Source: Bordetella parapertussis (GTDB taxonomy: Bacteria > Pseudomonadota > Gammaproteobacteria > Burkholderiales > SG8-41). From it: a stretch of 64,000 bases of DNA. The stretch is taken from contig CAMDRT010000008.1 of the NCBI GenBank assembly GCA_945906815.1, positions 62,001 through 126,000 of the forward strand. The letters run 5' to 3'. Position 1 is the first letter of the stretch. Every line of letters starts with the position of its first letter. A program made the position numbers and the translations under genes. The notes below the pieces were generated by a model. It worked only from the letters and a program-made list of their open reading frames with translations, was not told where the DNA came from and ran no database searches. Positions 28,025 through 36,531 of the stretch are shown here, one piece after another.

Positions 28025-28151
28025 AATCACTTCCTCCGAATGATAGACAGGGATTTAGTATCCTCTTGTTCTAGAACTAGCACTGTATGCGCCACCTGCC
28101 GAGCGGTCAACCGAACGCCAGAAAAGCGGCTGCTGCGCATCTAAATTACCT

Positions 28152-28173
28152 ATCGCAACTATTTGTTTTAATT
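28152..28173 (-). repeat. AT-rich AAACAA-N4-TTRY motif, copy 4
   Basis: On the minus strand the sequence reads AATTAAAACAAATAG then TTGCGAT. It lies in the divergent gap between a Bug gene (minus) and the racemase-like gene (plus), in sense direction for the Bug gene. Confidence 0.5.
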
Positions 28174-28272
28174 ATTCTTTTGGTTAGAATGCGTTTCCGA
28201 TACAGCGCCGTTCTTGGGTGACGCGCGCTCGACTATAACTGCGGCCCAGCGTCGCCAAGGAGACCTCGCAAC

Positions 28273-29019
28273 ATGAGCATCATCAGCCCGTGGTACCAAC
28301 TCGGCTACGTGATCCCGCATCTCTATACCGATCAGGATGCGTATCAGTTTTACCGCGTCGCGCCCGAAGGCATGATGTTGGTGACTACCGGACTCAATCT
28401 GCGGGAATACAGCCTCGCCGCAGTCGAAGAAAATTTGCCGACGCTGTGGGATCGCTTTGATCTATTGGCAAAGAAAAAAATGGATCGCATTTCGCTCAGC
28501 GGTGTGCCGGTGGCTTCCGCGCTCGGTCGCAAACGCATGCTGGAAATACTGGCCGAAGCGCAAGTGCGCACGGGACTGCCGTGCGATACCGACCTCGAAG
28601 CGCATATCGCTACCTTGCAACACTTGGGCGCGCACAAGATTGCGCTGGCGACACGCTGGCCGGAGAAGGTGAATCAAATGCTCACCGCTTATCTTGCCGA
28701 GGCCGGTATCGAAGTGCTCGCCTGCCGTTCACGCGCGCGCACGCTCGATCAGAACAAATACTCGGTGGCACTCGAAGATCATGAGCTCGCGCTCGAACTG
28801 GGCCGGCAGGTATTACGCGAAGCGCCGGACGCACAAGCGCTGTTGATGCCCGGCGGCCTGTGGTTCGCAATACATGCGGTGCCGATGATCGAAGCGGAAT
28901 TCGGCAAGCCGGTGCTGCTGAATATTTTGTCGACCACATGGGCCGCGCTGCATGCGGCGGGGAACAGCATGCTGCATCGGCCTGATGCCAAGTGGGGCAA
29001 GGTGCTGGGCAGTCTTTAA
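28273..29019 (+). CDS. Asp/Glu racemase-superfamily protein (maleate isomerase/arylmalonate decarboxylase-like), cysteines lost
   Basis: The 248-residue protein has the pseudo-symmetric two-domain layout of the superfamily: GYVIPHLYTDQD at the N-terminus, an inter-domain HIATLQHLGAHKIALATRW, and LLMPGGLWFAIHAVPMIEAEF near the end. Canonical members use one or two catalytic cysteines; here the first site reads SGVPVASALG and the second MPGG, with no Cys at either. It may therefore be non-catalytic or use another mechanism. AAGGAGA precedes the ATG. Its neighbour on the other strand is a Bug receptor, and a relative at 50465 also lies between Bug genes. Confidence 0.75.
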   Translation: MSIISPWYQLGYVIPHLYTDQDAYQFYRVAPEGMMLVTTGLNLREYSLAAVEENLPTLWDRFDLLAKKKMDRISLSGVPVASALGRKRMLEILAEAQVRTGLPCDTDLEAHIATLQHLGAHKIALATRWPEKVNQMLTAYLAEAGIEVLACRSRARTLDQNKYSVALEDHELALELGRQVLREAPDAQALLMPGGLWFAIHAVPMIEAEFGKPVLLNILSTTWAALHAAGNSMLHRPDAKWGKVLGSL

Positions 29020-29087
29020 ACAACGGCGCAATGAAATACGGAAAGATCAATAGTAGCGAGCGATCGTCTGCGTGCGGCCATTCGTTT

Positions 29088-30101
29088 TTAAATACTTTTC
29101 TTTCCTGCTAACGCCAGCAGTTCGGCGACTTGCACATCCGCAATGTGCAAGCCCTGCGCGCGCGCGGCAGCGGTCAATTTTTGCCGGCGCACACCCGGCA
29201 AGCGCACACCTTCGTCACTCAGCATACTGCTGATCATCACTTCCAGCCGCGAGAAATAGCCCTCGCTGCCCGCCAGCGCGGCCGGATCAATGGCCAATAT
29301 CGCATGACCAATGCGCGGTTTGTTGCCCGGCTCGAAGTAGGAATCGTTTTCAAAACTGAACGCAGCGCCGGTCAGCGCCACGCACAACACTTCAACCATC
29401 AGCGCCAGTGCTGCACCTTTGACGCCGCCGATGGCGTTAAGGCTGCCGCCGGTCAATGCCGCCTTGGCATCGGTGGTGGGATTGCCGTCTTTGTCCACCG
29501 CCCAACCGAGCGGTATGGGTTTGTCTTCCTTGGCATACACCATGATCTTGCCGCGCGTCACTTCGGTAAGTGATAAATCAACCACTATGGGTGCCGAACC
29601 CTGACGCGGAAAAATAGCCGCTACCGGATTGGTGCCATAAAACGCACGCTTGCCACCCCACGCGTTGATCGCCGGAGGAGAATTGGTAAAAGCGAGCCCC
29701 ACCATGCCCGCCTGCGCGATGGGGGCTAGGTGATATGCCAGCGCACCCATGTGATGGCTGTTGGTGACACCGACAAAGCTCACGCCATTGCGCCGGGCAC
29801 GCGCAATCGCCTCTTTCACTGCCAGCGCACAGGCAAGAAACGCGAGGCCACCGCCGGCGTCGACCAGCGCGGTTGCGCCTTTGCGTCGTATGACTTGGGG
29901 CTTGGCTTTACCCAAGGCGCGGCCTTCGCGCACATGCTGGCAATACAGTGCCACGCGTGAGAGGCCGTGACCCGACAGGCCCTCGGCTTCGGCGGCGACC
30001 AGCGCCTGCGCGGTGGCCTGTGCCAGGGCTTTGGAGGCACCGGCGCGCGTTAAGGCGCGGGCGGTTAGCGCGATCAGTTGCTCCAGGGAAATTTGTGGCA
30101 T
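29088..30101 (-). CDS. Malate/L-lactate/sulfolactate-type dehydrogenase (Ldh_2 family)
   Basis: About 337 residues. Family blocks are visible: GLSGHGLSRVALYCQHVREG, SHHMGALAYHLAPIAQAGMVG with the catalytic-type His pair, GTNPVAAIFP and IGGVKGAALALMVEVL. The family uses NAD(P) and includes malate, ureidoglycolate, 2,3-diketogulonate and (R)-sulfolactate (ComC) dehydrogenases. ATG at 30101 is chosen over a TTG one codon before. It is the last gene of the long minus-strand block, so malate to oxaloacetate after the fumarase step, or sulfolactate oxidation beside the split UxaA lyase, are the two leading ideas. Confidence 0.85.
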   Translation of the reverse strand: MPQISLEQLIALTARALTRAGASKALAQATAQALVAAEAEGLSGHGLSRVALYCQHVREGRALGKAKPQVIRRKGATALVDAGGGLAFLACALAVKEAIARARRNGVSFVGVTNSHHMGALAYHLAPIAQAGMVGLAFTNSPPAINAWGGKRAFYGTNPVAAIFPRQGSAPIVVDLSLTEVTRGKIMVYAKEDKPIPLGWAVDKDGNPTTDAKAALTGGSLNAIGGVKGAALALMVEVLCVALTGAAFSFENDSYFEPGNKPRIGHAILAIDPAALAGSEGYFSRLEVMISSMLSDEGVRLPGVRRQKLTAAARAQGLHIADVQVAELLALAGKKSI

Positions 30102-30131
30102 CAATATATAACCTTATTCTGTGCGTCATTC

Positions 30132-30242
30132 GTAGGTTGGGCTGAGCTTGCGAAGCCCAACGCAAACCCTGGTTACCCTGCTGCGACTTTGGCGGATCGC
30201 CAAGGCTTCGGTGTTGGGCTTCGCGAGCTCAGCCCAACCTAC
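30132..30242. repeat. 111-base fold-back (MITE-like) element
   Basis: Arms of 30 bases (30132-30161 and 30213-30242) are inverted copies matching at 29 of 30 positions; each begins or ends with GTAGGTTGGGCTGAGC and is itself partly palindromic around GTTGGGCT/AGCCCAAC. The same GTAGGTTGGGCT...AGCCCAACCTAC element is widespread in proteobacteria. It separates the flavoprotein gene from the Ldh_2 gene. Confidence 0.85.
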
Positions 30243-30251
30243 AAGTTCCAA

Positions 30252-31961
30252 CTACTTGAGCAAGGATGCCCCCGGCTTGACCCGTGTAAACGCCACCGGC
30301 TTGGTGACGCAGGCTAAGCGTCCGTCCTGCAATGACACGCTGGTAAAGCGGGAGTTTTCCACATCGCGCACGTCGGGAAAGTCCGTCCGGAAATGCGCGC
30401 CGCGTGAATCCTCGCGCGCCTCGGCTGCGTAACGAATGGCTTTCGATACCAGGATCAGATTCTTCAGATTCAACCAATCGTGCCACGTCAGATTGAACGC
30501 CAGGTTGCTGCTGTCCACACCGGTCGCGTCCAGCTCAGCCTCGAGTTCATCCAGGGTAGCCGCCGCGCGCGTGAGCGATGCCGCATCGCGCACTATGCCC
30601 ACGTCGTCCCACATGTGGCTGTAGAGTTTTTCGCGCAGGTCTGCCAGCGAACCCGGGGGCTTGGAAAACGGCGCACGGCAACAGGCGATCGCTGCAGCGA
30701 TAGCCGCACTGTCCGGTTCCTGGAACGCGCCATGCGCTTTCACCCAGCCCGGCATCACATCACCCGCGATGCCGCCGAACACCGTGGAGTTCGCCACGCC
30801 GTTGCCGCCGAGACGATTCGCGCCATGCACGCCGCCGGAGTCCTCGCCCGCGCAGAACAAACCGTGCAACGGTGTGGTGCAATCCACTTTGAACTCAACG
30901 CCGCCCATCATGTAATGCGCCGTCGGCACCACATCCACCAGACCCGACACCAGGTCAAAGCCGCAATCCGCGCAGCGTTCCACCATGCCTTTGAATTCGC
31001 GGCGCACCATCACCGGATCCAGATGCGCCATGGTGATGTAGAGTCCGCCGCTGGGACCGACACGGCCTTCGCGCATTTCCTGATCCATGCCACGCGACAC
31101 GATGTCGCGCGTGGCGCGCTCGTGGCGCGGATCGTAGTGGTGCATGAAGCGTTCTTTGTTGCCATTAAGCAGATGCCCGCCCACACCACGCAGGCCCTCC
31201 TCGATGATGGTGCCGGTGATGCGCGTATCCGGCCCGGCTATCAACCCCGTGGGATGAAACTGCACCATTTCCATGTCGCGCAGCGGCAATCCGGCGCGCA
31301 GCGCCATGGCCATGCCGTCGCAGGTTTTGTCGCCTGACGGGGTGTGGAATTTATACATCGTCGGCCCGCCGCCGGTGGCGAGCAGCACCGCCTGCGCTTG
31401 CACGAATACGAATTCACCGCTGCGGATGTCGATCATCAGCACACCGGCAATCGCATCGCCCGCTTTGTTTTTGATGAACTCGACCGCGCGGTGCTCTTCC
31501 ATGCGCTGGATGCCGCGCGCCCACACCTGCTCGGCCAGGCGGTTGATGATTTCGATGCCGGTCAGATCACCCTTGTGGACCGTGCGGTCAAAGGTCTGCC
31601 CGGCGAATGCTTTTTGATGAATAGTGCCATCGGGATTACGATCAAAAAAACAACCGAGCTCGTTTTCGAGTTCGTGGATACGCTCGATCGCAGTCTCCAC
31701 CAGCGTCCACGCAAGATCCTGATCGGGCAGCCACTTGCCGCCTTCGATGGTATCCATGAAATGACGCTCGAGAGAATCCTCTTTCGCCAGCGCGACGTTG
31801 TAGCCACCCTGCACCATGCGCGTGCAACCGGACTTACCCAATAAACCCTTGACCGCGACGGTAATCGACAGATTCGGGTTGTGCTGATGCGCGTGCAACG
31901 CGGCGAATAGTCCCGCGCCGCCGGAGCCCAGGATGAGAATGTCGGTCTTGATGGTTTTCAT
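30252..31961 (-). CDS. Succinate dehydrogenase/fumarate reductase-type flavoprotein subunit
   Basis: A 569-residue flavoprotein with ADP-binding LGSGGAGLFAALHA, then TRMVQGGYN, HTPSGDKTCDGMAMALRAG, MEMVQFHPTG (substrate His), GLRGVGGHLLN (Arg), AHYMMGGV (His) and GANRLGGNGVANS. The position that carries the His covalently bonded to FAD in SdhA/FrdA is Cys46 here (KSGCTRMVQGG), so FAD is probably bound non-covalently as in L-aspartate oxidase. The C-terminal half has the helical SdhA cap. Iron-sulfur and anchor subunits lie 5 kb upstream in the same block, split from it by sulfatase, Bug and fumarase genes. Confidence 0.87.
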   Translation of the reverse strand: MKTIKTDILILGSGGAGLFAALHAHQHNPNLSITVAVKGLLGKSGCTRMVQGGYNVALAKEDSLERHFMDTIEGGKWLPDQDLAWTLVETAIERIHELENELGCFFDRNPDGTIHQKAFAGQTFDRTVHKGDLTGIEIINRLAEQVWARGIQRMEEHRAVEFIKNKAGDAIAGVLMIDIRSGEFVFVQAQAVLLATGGGPTMYKFHTPSGDKTCDGMAMALRAGLPLRDMEMVQFHPTGLIAGPDTRITGTIIEEGLRGVGGHLLNGNKERFMHHYDPRHERATRDIVSRGMDQEMREGRVGPSGGLYITMAHLDPVMVRREFKGMVERCADCGFDLVSGLVDVVPTAHYMMGGVEFKVDCTTPLHGLFCAGEDSGGVHGANRLGGNGVANSTVFGGIAGDVMPGWVKAHGAFQEPDSAAIAAAIACCRAPFSKPPGSLADLREKLYSHMWDDVGIVRDAASLTRAAATLDELEAELDATGVDSSNLAFNLTWHDWLNLKNLILVSKAIRYAAEAREDSRGAHFRTDFPDVRDVENSRFTSVSLQDGRLACVTKPVAFTRVKPGASLLK

Positions 31962-31972
31962 TAAAGGCTTTT

Positions 31973-32042
31973 AACCACAGATGAACACAGATAAACACAG
32001 ACTCGTGCAGTTATCTGTGTTCATCTGTGTTCATCTGTGGTT
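31973..32042. repeat. Fold-back hairpin built from 10-base units (ACAGATGAAC type)
   Basis: Left arm 31973-32001 and right arm 32014-32042 pair at 28 of 29 positions. Each arm is a tandem of about three 10-base units of the form ACAGATGAAC. It fills the gap between the fumarase beta and flavoprotein genes and overlaps the last base of the fumarase beta stop region. Confidence 0.85.
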
Positions 32043-32653
32043 CATGAACTTTTGACACCCAGCGCTGCCAGCACTGCGGCGCGCTTGTCACGTGCGGCTT
32101 GGTTGACCTCGGTATAAAGATTCCCGCCGTGCGCATCCATCGCCACCAGCAGCGGCCCAAAGCCCTTGATGCGGAACTTCCACAAAGACTCAGGGTTGAG
32201 GTCATCCAGATCGACTTCTTCGATTTGCTCGATCCAGGTGGTTTCCAGCGCCGCGGCGCCGCCTACGATCGCCAGATAAATGCCGCCGATGTCCTTGAAC
32301 GCCGCCTGCGAGGCTGCGAGCAAACCGCCTTTGCCAATGATGATGCGCACGCCATACTGTTCCATCAGCGGGCGCGTAAAGCGCTCCATGCGCGCGCTGG
32401 TGGTGGTGCCGATGCAGATCGGCTCATAGCCCGACGGATGCGCCTGCGTCTCACCCACCCATTTCACGTTGGGCGCGGTGTGCACCACGGCGTGTCCGCG
32501 CAGGTCAAAGCGCGTTTTGCGGCCATGGTCAAACAGGTGTATTTGTGTGGCGTCACGAATACCGTAGAGCGTTTGATTGAGCGTGACCGTGTCATTGACA
32601 CGCACCTGGCGTACTTGCTGTTCCGTTACCGGGGTGTCGAATTCGTAGTGCAT
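32042..32653 (-). CDS. Class I fumarase/tartrate dehydratase, beta subunit
   Basis: The 203-residue protein corresponds to the C-terminal domain of class I fumarase. It has VGETQAHPSGYEPICIGTTTSARME and the IGKGGL catalytic loop, followed by YLAIVGGAAAL. In this family it combines with the alpha subunit to close the active site above the Fe-S cluster. Length agrees with TtdB/FumB-type single-domain subunits. It lies 118 bases after the alpha gene, separated by a repeat hairpin. Fumarate/malate interconversion is favoured because succinate dehydrogenase subunits are in the same block; tartrate is the alternative. Confidence 0.9.
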   Translation of the reverse strand: MHYEFDTPVTEQQVRQVRVNDTVTLNQTLYGIRDATQIHLFDHGRKTRFDLRGHAVVHTAPNVKWVGETQAHPSGYEPICIGTTTSARMERFTRPLMEQYGVRIIIGKGGLLAASQAAFKDIGGIYLAIVGGAAALETTWIEQIEEVDLDDLNPESLWKFRIKGFGPLLVAMDAHGGNLYTEVNQAARDKRAAVLAALGVKSS

Positions 32654-32670
32654 GATTAATCTCTAAATGC

Positions 32671-32764
32671 GTGAACGGGTGAATAAGTGAACGGGTAACG
32701 TCAAAGGCGACAAACCAACGGCGTGGGGTTACTCGTTCACTCGTTCACCCGCTCACCCGTTCAC
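32671..32764. repeat. Fold-back hairpin built from 8-base units (GTGAACGG type)
   Basis: Left arm 32671-32699 has three units like GTGAACGG; right arm 32728-32764 has four complementary units like GTTCACTC/GCTCACCC. Unequal copy number in the arms suggests slippage. It lies between the fumarase alpha and beta genes. Confidence 0.8.
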
Positions 32765-32771
32765 GGTGTTG

Positions 32772-33647
32772 CTAAAACCCATATGCCAATCCGTTAAGCG
32801 TAAACGTCGCGCGCGAACGCCGCGCCGAGTGGCACTGCATGTTCACCGCCACCGGGTTCAAGGTGATATGCGTGGCGGCAGTCTCGACATGCACCGCAAA
32901 CGCGGTTGAATCACCGCCCAGACCCTGCGGGCCGACACCCAGCTTGTTGACCACGCCACTGAGTTCTTTTTCCAGCGCAGCGCCTTCGGGGTCGCTACAG
33001 GCCGATCCCAGTGGGCGTGTGGCAGCGACCTTCGACAAATGCACGCACAAGTCGGCTGTGCCACCCACACCCACGCCCACGATGGTTGGCGGGCAGGTTT
33101 TGCCGCCAGCTTCCAGCACGCAATCAATCACAAACGTTTTGATCGCAGCTATGCCATCCGCAGGCAATGCCATTTTAAGCCACGAATTGAATTCCGATCC
33201 CGAGCCTTTGGGAATCATTTCTATCGACAGTTCGTTGGGCGTGTCGGAGAAATCAATGTTGATTACCGGCACGCCGCGCCCGCACGAGGTATGTTCGTTG
33301 TGACGCGTGGTCGGATGCACCACCGATGAGCGCAGCGGATGGTCGCGCGTCGCGCGCGCGCAGCCCCTGGCAATCGCCTGCTTGAGTTGGTAGCCGTCGA
33401 TCTCGACCTGCGATCCGATGATGACATTGTAAATCGGGATGCCGGTATCCTGACACAGCAGGTTGGTGTTGGCTTCGGCCACTTTGATGTTGCGGATCAT
33501 GGTGCCGAGTATCGCCTTGCCGGTGGCGTTGGTCTCGGTGGCGTCGAGACGTTGGAAGCCTGCCTTGATATCCGGCGGCAGCAACTTTAGCGCGCGGATG
33601 TAGATTTCCTTGGCTGCATCTTCCACTTGCTGCAGATCTATTTTCAT
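32772..33647 (-). CDS. Class I fumarase/tartrate dehydratase, alpha subunit
   Basis: The 291-residue protein matches the N-terminal domain of class I fumarase. Cys ligands for the [4Fe-4S] cluster are visible in LLCQDTGIPIY, GGKTCPPTIVGVGVGG and GSACSDPEG. Other family blocks are RHNEHTSCGRG and GLGGDSTAFAVHVE. ATG 33647 is preferred over a TTG two codons earlier, though neither has a strong ribosome site. With the beta subunit it would hydrate fumarate to malate; oxygen sensitivity is expected for this enzyme class. Confidence 0.9.
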   Translation of the reverse strand: MKIDLQQVEDAAKEIYIRALKLLPPDIKAGFQRLDATETNATGKAILGTMIRNIKVAEANTNLLCQDTGIPIYNVIIGSQVEIDGYQLKQAIARGCARATRDHPLRSSVVHPTTRHNEHTSCGRGVPVINIDFSDTPNELSIEMIPKGSGSEFNSWLKMALPADGIAAIKTFVIDCVLEAGGKTCPPTIVGVGVGGTADLCVHLSKVAATRPLGSACSDPEGAALEKELSGVVNKLGVGPQGLGGDSTAFAVHVETAATHITLNPVAVNMQCHSARRSRATFTLNGLAYGF

Positions 33648-33655
33648 GTTCAATG

Positions 33656-33736
33656 CAGGACTGAGGACTTAGGATTGAGGATGGAGTAACGGCAAACAGA
33701 AGTTACTCAGTCCTCAGTCCTCGTCCCTCAACCCTG
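33656..33736. repeat. Fold-back hairpin built from 7-base units (AGGACTG type)
   Basis: Left arm 33656-33690 holds about four diverging copies of AGGACTG; right arm 33702-33736 is the complement with roughly 27 of 35 positions pairing. It lies between the Bug and fumarase alpha genes. The same unit builds the hairpin at 12256-12340, 21 kb away. Confidence 0.8.
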
Positions 33737-33742
33737 CCCTCC

Positions 33743-34741
33743 TTAATTGATCACCAGATTGCGTTCGCGCACTATCTTCGCCCAATGCGCGGATTCGATT
33801 TTGATGGTGTGCGCGAATTCGGTGGGATTCTTTAGATACGGTGCCATGCCCAGTTGTTCGAGCCGCGCGCGGATGTCCGGCGACTGCAGTGCTTTGGTGG
33901 TGTCGTCGTGCACTTTCTGGATCACCGCCTTAGGCGTTCCGGCAGGCGCCATCAGGCCGAACCAGCCGAGATTTTCAAAGCCCGTCAATGTTTCGGACAC
34001 CGCCGGCACCTCGGGTAACTGGCGCGAGCGCTCCTTGCTGGTGACCGCGAGTGCGCGCAACTTGCCTTGCGTGACAAAACCGATGGACGCTGCCAGATTG
34101 GGCGTCAGGAACTGCAACTGGCCGGCGACCAGATCAATCAGTGCCGGGCCTTCACCCTTGTACGGCACATGCACGGCGTCGATGCCGGCCACGTACATGA
34201 AATTCTCACCTGAGAGATGGGTCTGCGTGCCGAAGCCGGCCGAGCCGAAGGCCAGCGTCCTGGGTTTGGCTTTCGCCAGCGCGATGAATTCCTTCACCGT
34301 CTTTGGCGCGAAGCTCGGGTGCACCGCAATGATTTGCGGGCCGCTCGCGGCACCGGTAATGGCCACCAGATCCTTTTCCGGATTGAACGGCATTTTCTTG
34401 TACATATGCTGATTGGCAGTGACGATGGAACCCGACGTCATGAACAAGGTGTAGCCGTCGGCATTGGCTTTCGCTGCAAGCTCGCCGCCGATGTTGCCAC
34501 CGGCGCCGCCGCGGTTATCGACCACCACGGTCTGCCCCCACGACTCATTCAGTTTTTGCGCGATGATGCGCGTCACGATATCGGTGGCCCCGCCCGGCGC
34601 GAACGGCACGATGACGCGCACCGGACGTTCGGGAAAGGCCTGCTTGGCGCCCGTCGCAGCGCTCTGCGCAGAGGCCGCCGTTGCCATCAGCAGCGCTGCG
34701 CCCACACCGAAAAAATAATGTAAGTCATTGTTTTTAAACAT
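33743..34741 (-). CDS. Bug-family TTT substrate-binding protein (within the dicarboxylate block)
   Basis: A 332-residue receptor with signal peptide (GVGAALLMATAASAQS) and Bug domain: VIVPFAPGGATDIVTR, VVVDNRGGAGGNIGGELAAKANADGYT, LAFGSAGFGTQTHLSGENF. It is flanked by sulfatase and fumarase genes in the same orientation, so its ligand may be the substrate of the whole block, plausibly a C4 or sulfated/sulfonated acid. The first codons (MFKNND) are AT-rich and contain copy 5 of the AAACAA-N4-TTRY motif. Confidence 0.9.
   Translation of the reverse strand: MFKNNDLHYFFGVGAALLMATAASAQSAATGAKQAFPERPVRVIVPFAPGGATDIVTRIIAQKLNESWGQTVVVDNRGGAGGNIGGELAAKANADGYTLFMTSGSIVTANQHMYKKMPFNPEKDLVAITGAASGPQIIAVHPSFAPKTVKEFIALAKAKPRTLAFGSAGFGTQTHLSGENFMYVAGIDAVHVPYKGEGPALIDLVAGQLQFLTPNLAASIGFVTQGKLRALAVTSKERSRQLPEVPAVSETLTGFENLGWFGLMAPAGTPKAVIQKVHDDTTKALQSPDIRARLEQLGMAPYLKNPTEFAHTIKIESAHWAKIVRERNLVIN
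34717..34738 (-). repeat. AT-rich AAACAA-N4-TTRY motif, copy 5
   Basis: On the minus strand the sequence reads TTTAAAAACAATGAC then TTACATT, starting at the second codon of the Bug gene, in sense orientation. Confidence 0.5.
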
Positions 34742-34780
34742 TATTAATCTCTCGTTTCAGAACAAAAATACGCAGCAACG

Positions 34781-36169
34781 TTACAACCCCAGCGCATCGG
34801 CGGCAAGTTTGCGCAGCTCGCGGCGCAACTTGTCGCGCGTCGCACTATACGCCGGACGCTTCACCACGTTGTTGATTTCATACGGGTCGCGCTCGAGGTC
34901 ATAGAGCTCGTCGAGTTCGCCGTTGCGCGCGCGATTCACCCATTTGATGTATTTGTGGCGGTCGGTGCGCACCGCTTTATAGCTCATACCGACCAGCCAC
35001 GGATACGCGTTCTCCGCCCAATATTCGATCAGCACCGATTTTCGCCAATTGGTTTTTTTGCCGGAAAACAGCGGCACCAGCGAGCGTCCCTGTATATGCG
35101 CGCCGGGTTTTCCGCCGGCAATGTCGATCAGCGTCGGCGCCAGATCCTGCAGCATCACCAACTGCTTGCGCCGCGCACCGGCCTGGAGCAGCTTCGGATA
35201 GCGTATGGTCAGCGGTGAGCGGATGCCCTCCTCGTAACCGAAGCGCCGGTCCGGTCCAATGCCATGTTCGCCAAAGAAGAATCCGTTGTCGCCCATAAAC
35301 AGGATGACGGTGTTGTCCAACTGCCCGGTCTGCTGCAGCGCCTCGAACAGCATCCCCACGCCTTCGTCCACCGACGCCATCATGCACGCGCGCAAGCGGA
35401 TTTCTTCCTGCGTAAATGAATGTAGTGGATCGGTGATCGCCAACGACTGCGGCAACTTGCGCAATTGCACCGCTTCGCTCCACACCGGTTTGTGCTTGAG
35501 AAATTCTTGCGGGCTCTGCATATTGGGTTTCTTTGGAAACACACAGCCGCGATACAGATCCTGGTGGCGCTGCGCCACGCGGTAGCCGTCCATGCGTATG
35601 GTGCCGTCAGCAGCCTGCTCTGCATCAGGATGCACCGCCTTGTGCGCGAACCACAGCGACCACGGTTTGTCGTGCTTTTGCTTCACAAAATCCACCGCCA
35701 TGCCGTTCATGATGTCGGTGATATAGCCGCTGTGCTGCACGTATTTACCGTGCTCGTTCAGCAGCGGATCGTTCAGTTTGCCGTGGCCGTCAAACGCCAC
35801 CCAATAGTCGTAGCCGGGGCGCGGCTTACCGTCGTTGCCCATGTGCCACTTGCCGATGTGCGCGGTCTCGTAGCCGAGGCGTTGCAGCTCAAGGTGATAG
35901 TTCGGTATGCGATGACTGGCCGCATCACGCGCCACATTGTCGATGATGCCGTGGCGGCTGGCGTATTGCCCGGTAAGTATCGACGCGCGGTTGGGCGAAC
36001 AGATAGGCGTGGTGTGAAACGCACGCTCGAACAACGCACCCTCATGCGCGATGCGATCGATGTGCGGTGTCTTCATATAGGGATGACCGCCTGCGCCAAA
36101 CTCGTCGTAGCGCAGATCGTCAACCAGAATCAACAGTATGTTTGGTTTTTTGCCTGACTTGCGTGCCAT
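34781..36169 (-). CDS. Type I sulfatase (formylglycine-dependent)
   Basis: The 462-residue protein has the alkaline-phosphatase-like sulfatase fold: metal site ILLILVDDLR (D17, D18), the formylglycine motif C57-S-P-N-R61 followed by ASILTGQYASRHG, GKWHMG, and FMGDNGFFFGEHG further on. The CxPxR motif would be recognised by formylglycine-generating enzyme, which is not seen in the window. No signal peptide is visible, so it may act in the cytoplasm. Its ATG lies two bases after the stop of the SDH anchor gene, so it is firmly inside the dehydrogenase transcription unit, an unusual context. Phosphonate monoester hydrolase activity is an alternative. Confidence 0.88.
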   Translation of the reverse strand: MARKSGKKPNILLILVDDLRYDEFGAGGHPYMKTPHIDRIAHEGALFERAFHTTPICSPNRASILTGQYASRHGIIDNVARDAASHRIPNYHLELQRLGYETAHIGKWHMGNDGKPRPGYDYWVAFDGHGKLNDPLLNEHGKYVQHSGYITDIMNGMAVDFVKQKHDKPWSLWFAHKAVHPDAEQAADGTIRMDGYRVAQRHQDLYRGCVFPKKPNMQSPQEFLKHKPVWSEAVQLRKLPQSLAITDPLHSFTQEEIRLRACMMASVDEGVGMLFEALQQTGQLDNTVILFMGDNGFFFGEHGIGPDRRFGYEEGIRSPLTIRYPKLLQAGARRKQLVMLQDLAPTLIDIAGGKPGAHIQGRSLVPLFSGKKTNWRKSVLIEYWAENAYPWLVGMSYKAVRTDRHKYIKWVNRARNGELDELYDLERDPYEINNVVKRPAYSATRDKLRRELRKLAADALGL

Positions 36170-36171
36170 GG

Positions 36172-36531
36172 TCACCCCAGATTGAGCAGAAACAGCAATC
36201 CTACCGCCACACTCACGCCCGCCGCTGTGGCCAGCAACGTTTTGTGCCACGCATTCAGGTTACGCGGCAACACCATGAATTCGAGCATCAGCAACCGCAA
36301 ACCACCCGCCATATGCGCGGCGAGCAACAACACCAACAGGGTCTCGGCAAACTTGACCAGCGGTTGCTCGCTCCAGCGTAAAAAACTGTCGAGTTTCGCC
36401 TCCCCCTGCAGCGCTGTGCCCAGCGCCCAGAAATGCAGCGGTAAAAACAAGGTCAGCGCCACACCGGAAATGCGATGCGTGAGAAACGCCCAGTACGCCG
36501 CGTGATTGCGTGAACGATAATCGTTCCTCAT
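36172..36531 (-). CDS. SDH/FRD membrane anchor subunit (cytochrome b556-like)
   Basis: A 119-residue protein with three membrane spans. It has the SdhC-type start AFLTHRISGVALTLFLPLHFW and a central AAHMAGGLRLLMLEF in which the His could ligate haem b. ATG at 36531 overlaps the stop of the preceding anchor gene (ATGA), showing tight coupling. Together with the 36528-36896 product it should anchor the Fe-S and flavoprotein subunits and pass electrons to or from quinone. Confidence 0.82.
   Translation of the reverse strand: MRNDYRSRNHAAYWAFLTHRISGVALTLFLPLHFWALGTALQGEAKLDSFLRWSEQPLVKFAETLLVLLLAAHMAGGLRLLMLEFMVLPRNLNAWHKTLLATAAGVSVAVGLLFLLNLG

Noticed and set aside
29074..29095. Ninth copy of the AT-rich motif near the end of the Ldh_2 gene
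   Set aside because: The minus strand reads TTTAAAAACGAATGGCC: AAACAA has become AAACGA and the TTRY part is missing, so it was left out of the set.
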